A stretch of DNA of 7,505 nucleotides from an uncultured Clostridia bacterium (GTDB lineage Bacteria; Bacillota; Clostridia; Oscillospirales; CAG-272). The DNA lies in assembly GCA_947624945.1 (NCBI GenBank), contig CANQMJ010000120.1, positions 1 to 7,505 of the forward strand, read 5' to 3'. Numbering within the stretch: position 1 is the first letter of the stretch; every line of letters begins with the position of its first letter. Below are positions 6,006 to 7,505 of this stretch, one piece after another. The notes beneath the pieces are model-generated. The model was not told the DNA's origin and did not search any database. It saw nothing but the letters and a program-made list of their open reading frames with translations. The position numbers and the translations under genes were made by a program.

Positions 6006-6053
6006 TATATCGGCTCTGCCGCATCAATAATATTGCGGCAGAGTCGTGATATA
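6006..6053. terminator. Extended hairpin between rpsR and the lipoprotein gene
   Basis: CTCTGCCGCA (6014-6023) pairs perfectly with TGCGGCAGAG (6034-6043) around a 10-nt AT-rich loop. An outer 6-bp stem TATATC/GATATA (6006-6011 with 6048-6053) is separated from it by a small internal loop. No T-run follows, so Rho-independent termination is doubtful. It ends 33 nt before the lipoprotein ATG and could equally be a 5' mRNA structure of that gene. I found no clear promoter for the lipoprotein gene. Confidence 0.4.
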
Positions 6054-6086
6054 AGCAAATTTATTTAATCTAAAGGAGAAAGAAAC

Positions 6087-6914
6087 ATGAAAAAGTTTAT
6101 TGCGCTTCTTCTTGCTGTCATGATGGTGGCGGCTATGTTCGCGATGACTGCTTGCGAATCCGAGGACGAACAGAAGGGCGACGACGGAACAGGTACGAAC
6201 GCGCCCGCAGGCACGAACGCATCCGAAGGCACGAATGCATCGGCTAACACCGAAGGCAATGACGGCACCGAGCCCGCTGGCACCGACGCTGACACCGAAC
6301 CCGCTGACACCGAGCCCGAAGGCTCCGAGTATGACGCTATGGCTCCCGGCGACAACATCTGCATGATGGAAGACGGCTTCGACATTGACGAGGATTACTG
6401 CGCAAGCTGGGAGAACGTATACGGCATAATCGACGGTATCGTTCCCGAATCGTCCTACGCTGCAACGAGCGGCGAGGTCGGCGGCGCATACGGCGACTGG
6501 GGTCAGGCAACGACAAACGGTCTTACGAATACCTTCACGCTCTCGCTCATTTGGGACGAACCTGTGACCGTTGACGGTTTCGGCATCATGTTCTGGAGCG
6601 ACAAGTCCGCAGACCGCGAGGCAGCAAGAGCTGATTGGCTCACCGGCGGCGGCACGGATTTCGCGGCAGACTACACGATCCAGTACCTCAACGAGGACGG
6701 CGAATTTGTTGACGTTACGAACGGCAGCGGCTACGGCGTAGAGGCTGACGTACTGAACAAGACCACGTTCGATAAGGTCACCACGACCGAGATCCAGATC
6801 ACGTGGAACAAGCTCTCCGAAGACGAGATCGCACAGCTCGGCGGCGAGGATGCCATCGACTGGGATGCTCACGGCGTAGGTATCTTCGAGATCGAAGTTT
6901 ACAAGGCAGCGTAA
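6087..6914 (+). CDS. Lipoprotein with F5/8 type C (discoidin)-like carbohydrate-binding domain
   Basis: A 275-residue surface protein. Residues 1-22 are a lipoprotein signal peptide (MKK, hydrophobic run, then MTAC) with C23 as the lipidated cysteine. Residues 24-87 are a low-complexity spacer of T, E, G, D, A, N and P with repeated GTNA and DTEPA units, probably holding the domain off the membrane. Residues about 105-273 look like a beta-sandwich of the F5/8 type C kind. Recognisable pieces are ASWENVYGIIDG (106-117), the ITW strand at 238-240, DYTIQYLNEDGEFVDVTN (195-212), SGYGVE (214-219) and GIFEIEVYKA at the end. Similar domains are appended to arabinofuranosidases and related glycosidases, so glycan or cell-wall binding is likely; the ligand is unknown. 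No catalytic domain is present. ATG at 6087 follows AAGGAG by 8 nt. Net charge is strongly acidic. Confidence 0.85.
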   Translation: MKKFIALLLAVMMVAAMFAMTACESEDEQKGDDGTGTNAPAGTNASEGTNASANTEGNDGTEPAGTDADTEPADTEPEGSEYDAMAPGDNICMMEDGFDIDEDYCASWENVYGIIDGIVPESSYAATSGEVGGAYGDWGQATTNGLTNTFTLSLIWDEPVTVDGFGIMFWSDKSADREAARADWLTGGGTDFAADYTIQYLNEDGEFVDVTNGSGYGVEADVLNKTTFDKVTTTEIQITWNKLSEDEIAQLGGEDAIDWDAHGVGIFEIEVYKAA

Positions 6915-6919
6915 ATCAA

Positions 6920-6972
6920 ACGCATAATTTACCCGAAGGGGCGCTTCATATGCGAAGCGCCCCTTCGTGCGT
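6920..6972 (+). terminator. Strong hairpin after the lipoprotein gene
   Basis: CGAAGGGGCGCTTC (6934-6947) pairs perfectly over 14 bp with 6954-6967 around ATATGC. ACGCA/TGCGT (6920-6924 with 6968-6972) adds an outer stem. It begins 6 nt after the stop codon. Only scattered T follow (TTCTTA), so it is a likely but not ideal intrinsic terminator. Reading the other strand, it would also end RNA arriving from the promoter at 7281-7309. Confidence 0.6.
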
Positions 6973-6989
6973 TCTTATCGTGCGATGAG

Positions 6990-7274
6990 CGATGTTATCG
7001 CAAACGGGCGACGTGCACACTTTTCGCGAAGCGAAAACGTGTAGTAGGTTCGCGTGCAACGCGAAACTACCGCCGTAAGGCTTCGCAGCCTCACGTTCGC
7101 GCACAATGCTCGTGCGCTATTCGGTTATGCCAGTTTTTCACCACACTTTCCGCGAAGCGGAAACGTGTCGCAGGTCGGCGCGTCAGCGACGAACTGCCGC
7201 GCACTCGAACCCGTCGCGAGGGAGCTGTTCGCAGACTCCCCCGCTGGACCTGCGAACACCTCTTTCCCTTAACT
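6990..7274 (-). ncRNA. Candidate structured non-coding RNA from the 7281-7309 promoter
   Basis: A perfect sigma-A promoter fires leftward and no minus-strand reading frame of useful size follows. The expected RNA starts near 7274 and runs through a 9-bp hairpin, block C, block A, block B and block A'', reaching the hairpin at 6920-6972. Pairing supported by compensatory changes between blocks A and A'' fits selection on the fold. I recognise no known class (not SRP RNA, RNase P, tmRNA or a known riboswitch). The 3' end is a guess. It could instead be only a repeat array lying beside a promoter. Confidence 0.35.
7016..7258 (-). repeat. Right copy of the modular intergenic repeat, order C-A-B-A'' on the minus strand
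   Basis: Read on the minus strand this contains block C (7234-7212), block A (7197-7142), block B (7116-7070) and a diverged second block A'' (7070-7016). The left region (142-322) has only C, B and A, so an extra A sits before B here. A'' keeps both hairpins of A with paired changes: GCAG/CTGC becomes GTAG/CTAC, and TTTCCGC/GCGGAAA becomes TTTTCGC/GCGAAAA. In front of C, TGTTCGCAG (7226-7234 on the plus strand) pairs with CTGCGAACA (7250-7258) in a 9-bp stem with a 15-nt loop. Plus-strand frames across this region lack ribosome sites and mirror the minus frames of the left copy, so they are not genes. Confidence 0.8.
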
Positions 7275-7280
7275 GCCTAT

Positions 7281-7309
7281 ATTATACCACATTTTTCGTG
7301 ATTTGTCAA
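7281..7309 (-). promoter_or_regulatory. Perfect consensus sigma-A promoter facing a gene-free region
   Basis: On the minus strand TTGACA (7304-7309) and TATAAT (7281-7286) are separated by exactly 17 bp. A-tracts lie upstream (the complement of T7 at 7334-7340 and T5 at 7313-7317), like an UP element. An inverted repeat TTCACA/TGTGAA (7316-7333) lies just upstream of the -35 box and could bind a regulator. There is no Shine-Dalgarno plus start codon downstream, so the product would be untranslated RNA. Confidence 0.75.
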
Positions 7310-7315
7310 GTGTTT

Positions 7316-7340
7316 TTCACAAATTGGTGTGAATTTTTTT
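7316..7340 (+). terminator. Weak plus-strand terminator-like hairpin with seven T
   Basis: TTCACA (7316-7321) pairs with TGTGAA (7328-7333) around a 6-nt loop and is followed directly by T7 (7334-7340). The stem is short and AT-rich, so efficiency would be low. The same palindrome sits immediately upstream of the minus-strand promoter and may be an operator instead. Confidence 0.35.
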
Positions 7341-7461
7341 ACTTTTCGCGTAAATGATATACCGCACCCATAGCTGATTGCTCCGCTCACCGCGGATGTT
7401 TATGCAGTCTGTTCCCACCGGCAGCTACCTTTGACTACCTGACGTGGTGACGTCTTTCACG
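7341..7461. other. Gene-free stretch with a possible foldback
   Basis: No reading frame with a ribosome site is present. TAGCTG (7371-7376) pairs with CAGCTA (7422-7427), enclosing TCCGC/GCGGA (7382-7386 with 7392-7396). This might be part of a structured RNA, but only single short stems support it and I recognise no family. It leads directly into the right-hand copy of the 44-bp terminal repeat. Confidence 0.3.
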
Positions 7462-7505
7462 CCTACAAATAGGTTTTTGACAAGGGGGACTTTCTCGCAA
7501 GAAAG
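7462..7505. repeat. Terminal direct repeat, right copy (identical to 1-44)
   Basis: All 44 bases equal positions 1-44 in the same orientation. The copy includes CCTACAAATAGG followed by TTTTT and the first arm and loop of the 17-bp hairpin, and is cut by the window end within the second arm. A perfect hairpin of this kind is a typical place for short-read assembly to stop or to close a false circle. Confidence 0.9.

Noticed and set aside
7054..7357. Overlapping frames 7054-7272 and 7106-7357
   Set aside because: Same repeat modules read in two frames, no ribosome site, arginine-rich composition typical of untranslated GC-rich repeats.
7371..7427. A known RNA class (SRP RNA, riboswitch, 6S RNA) in 7341-7461
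   Set aside because: Only two short stems are visible and none of the conserved sequence elements of those classes could be matched on either strand.
1..7505. A small plasmid or phage-like circle
   Set aside because: No replication, partition, mobilisation, integrase or phage gene is present; the content is chromosomal housekeeping and metabolic genes.

Overview
The window looks like chromosomal DNA from an uncultured, GC-rich, anaerobic Clostridia-type member of the Bacillota, probably from a gut or similar community. The basis is the gene set: an oxygen/NO-scavenging flavo-diiron protein fused to flavin reductase and rubredoxin domains, a DUF6171-type cysteine-rich miniprotein, the rpsF-ssb-rpsR operon with a zinc-type S18, an intracellular GH51 arabinofuranosidase and a Gram-positive-style lipoprotein. 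Shine-Dalgarno sites are strong and promoters are near-consensus sigma-A. I cannot assign a family or genus.

Layout. 1-430 holds no gene: a 17-bp perfect hairpin, a modular repeat region and a 21-bp perfect hairpin. 432-2181 (minus) is a two-gene unit, GH51 arabinofuranosidase followed one base later by the DUF6171-type protein, driven by a TTGACA-17-TAAAAT promoter. A divergent promoter (TTGATA-17-TATACT) drives the 600-residue flavo-diiron fusion at 2422-4224. A third promoter (TTGACA-17-TAAAAT) and a roughly 90-nt structured leader precede rpsF-ssb-rpsR (4414-5730). 5731-6086 contains two tandem units of about 100 bp, each bounded by inverted repeats and rich in hairpins, plus further foldbacks. 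6087-6914 encodes a lipoprotein with an F5/8 type C-like carbohydrate-binding domain, followed by a 14-bp hairpin. 6990-7505 is gene-free: a rearranged, inverted version of the repeat modules of 142-322, a perfect consensus promoter (TTGACA-17-TATAAT) firing leftward into them, and a 44-bp copy of the window's first 44 bases.

The protein genes are mostly familiar. The flavo-diiron fusion should take electrons from NAD(P)H through its own flavin reductase and rubredoxin parts to a diiron site. The GH51 enzyme works on imported arabino-oligosaccharides. The lipoprotein may bind glycans at the surface. rpsF-ssb-rpsR is the conserved ribosome/replication operon.

The most unusual material is intergenic. 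One 56-nt module occurs three times and the copies differ by compensatory base changes in two hairpins. Two of them lie behind a perfect promoter with no reading frame, which makes a structured non-coding RNA family, or a repeat family selected for its fold, the best candidate for something undescribed here. The exact 44-bp repeat at the two window ends means either a circular sequence of 7461 bp or, more likely given the housekeeping genes, an assembly break inside a dispersed hairpin repeat.
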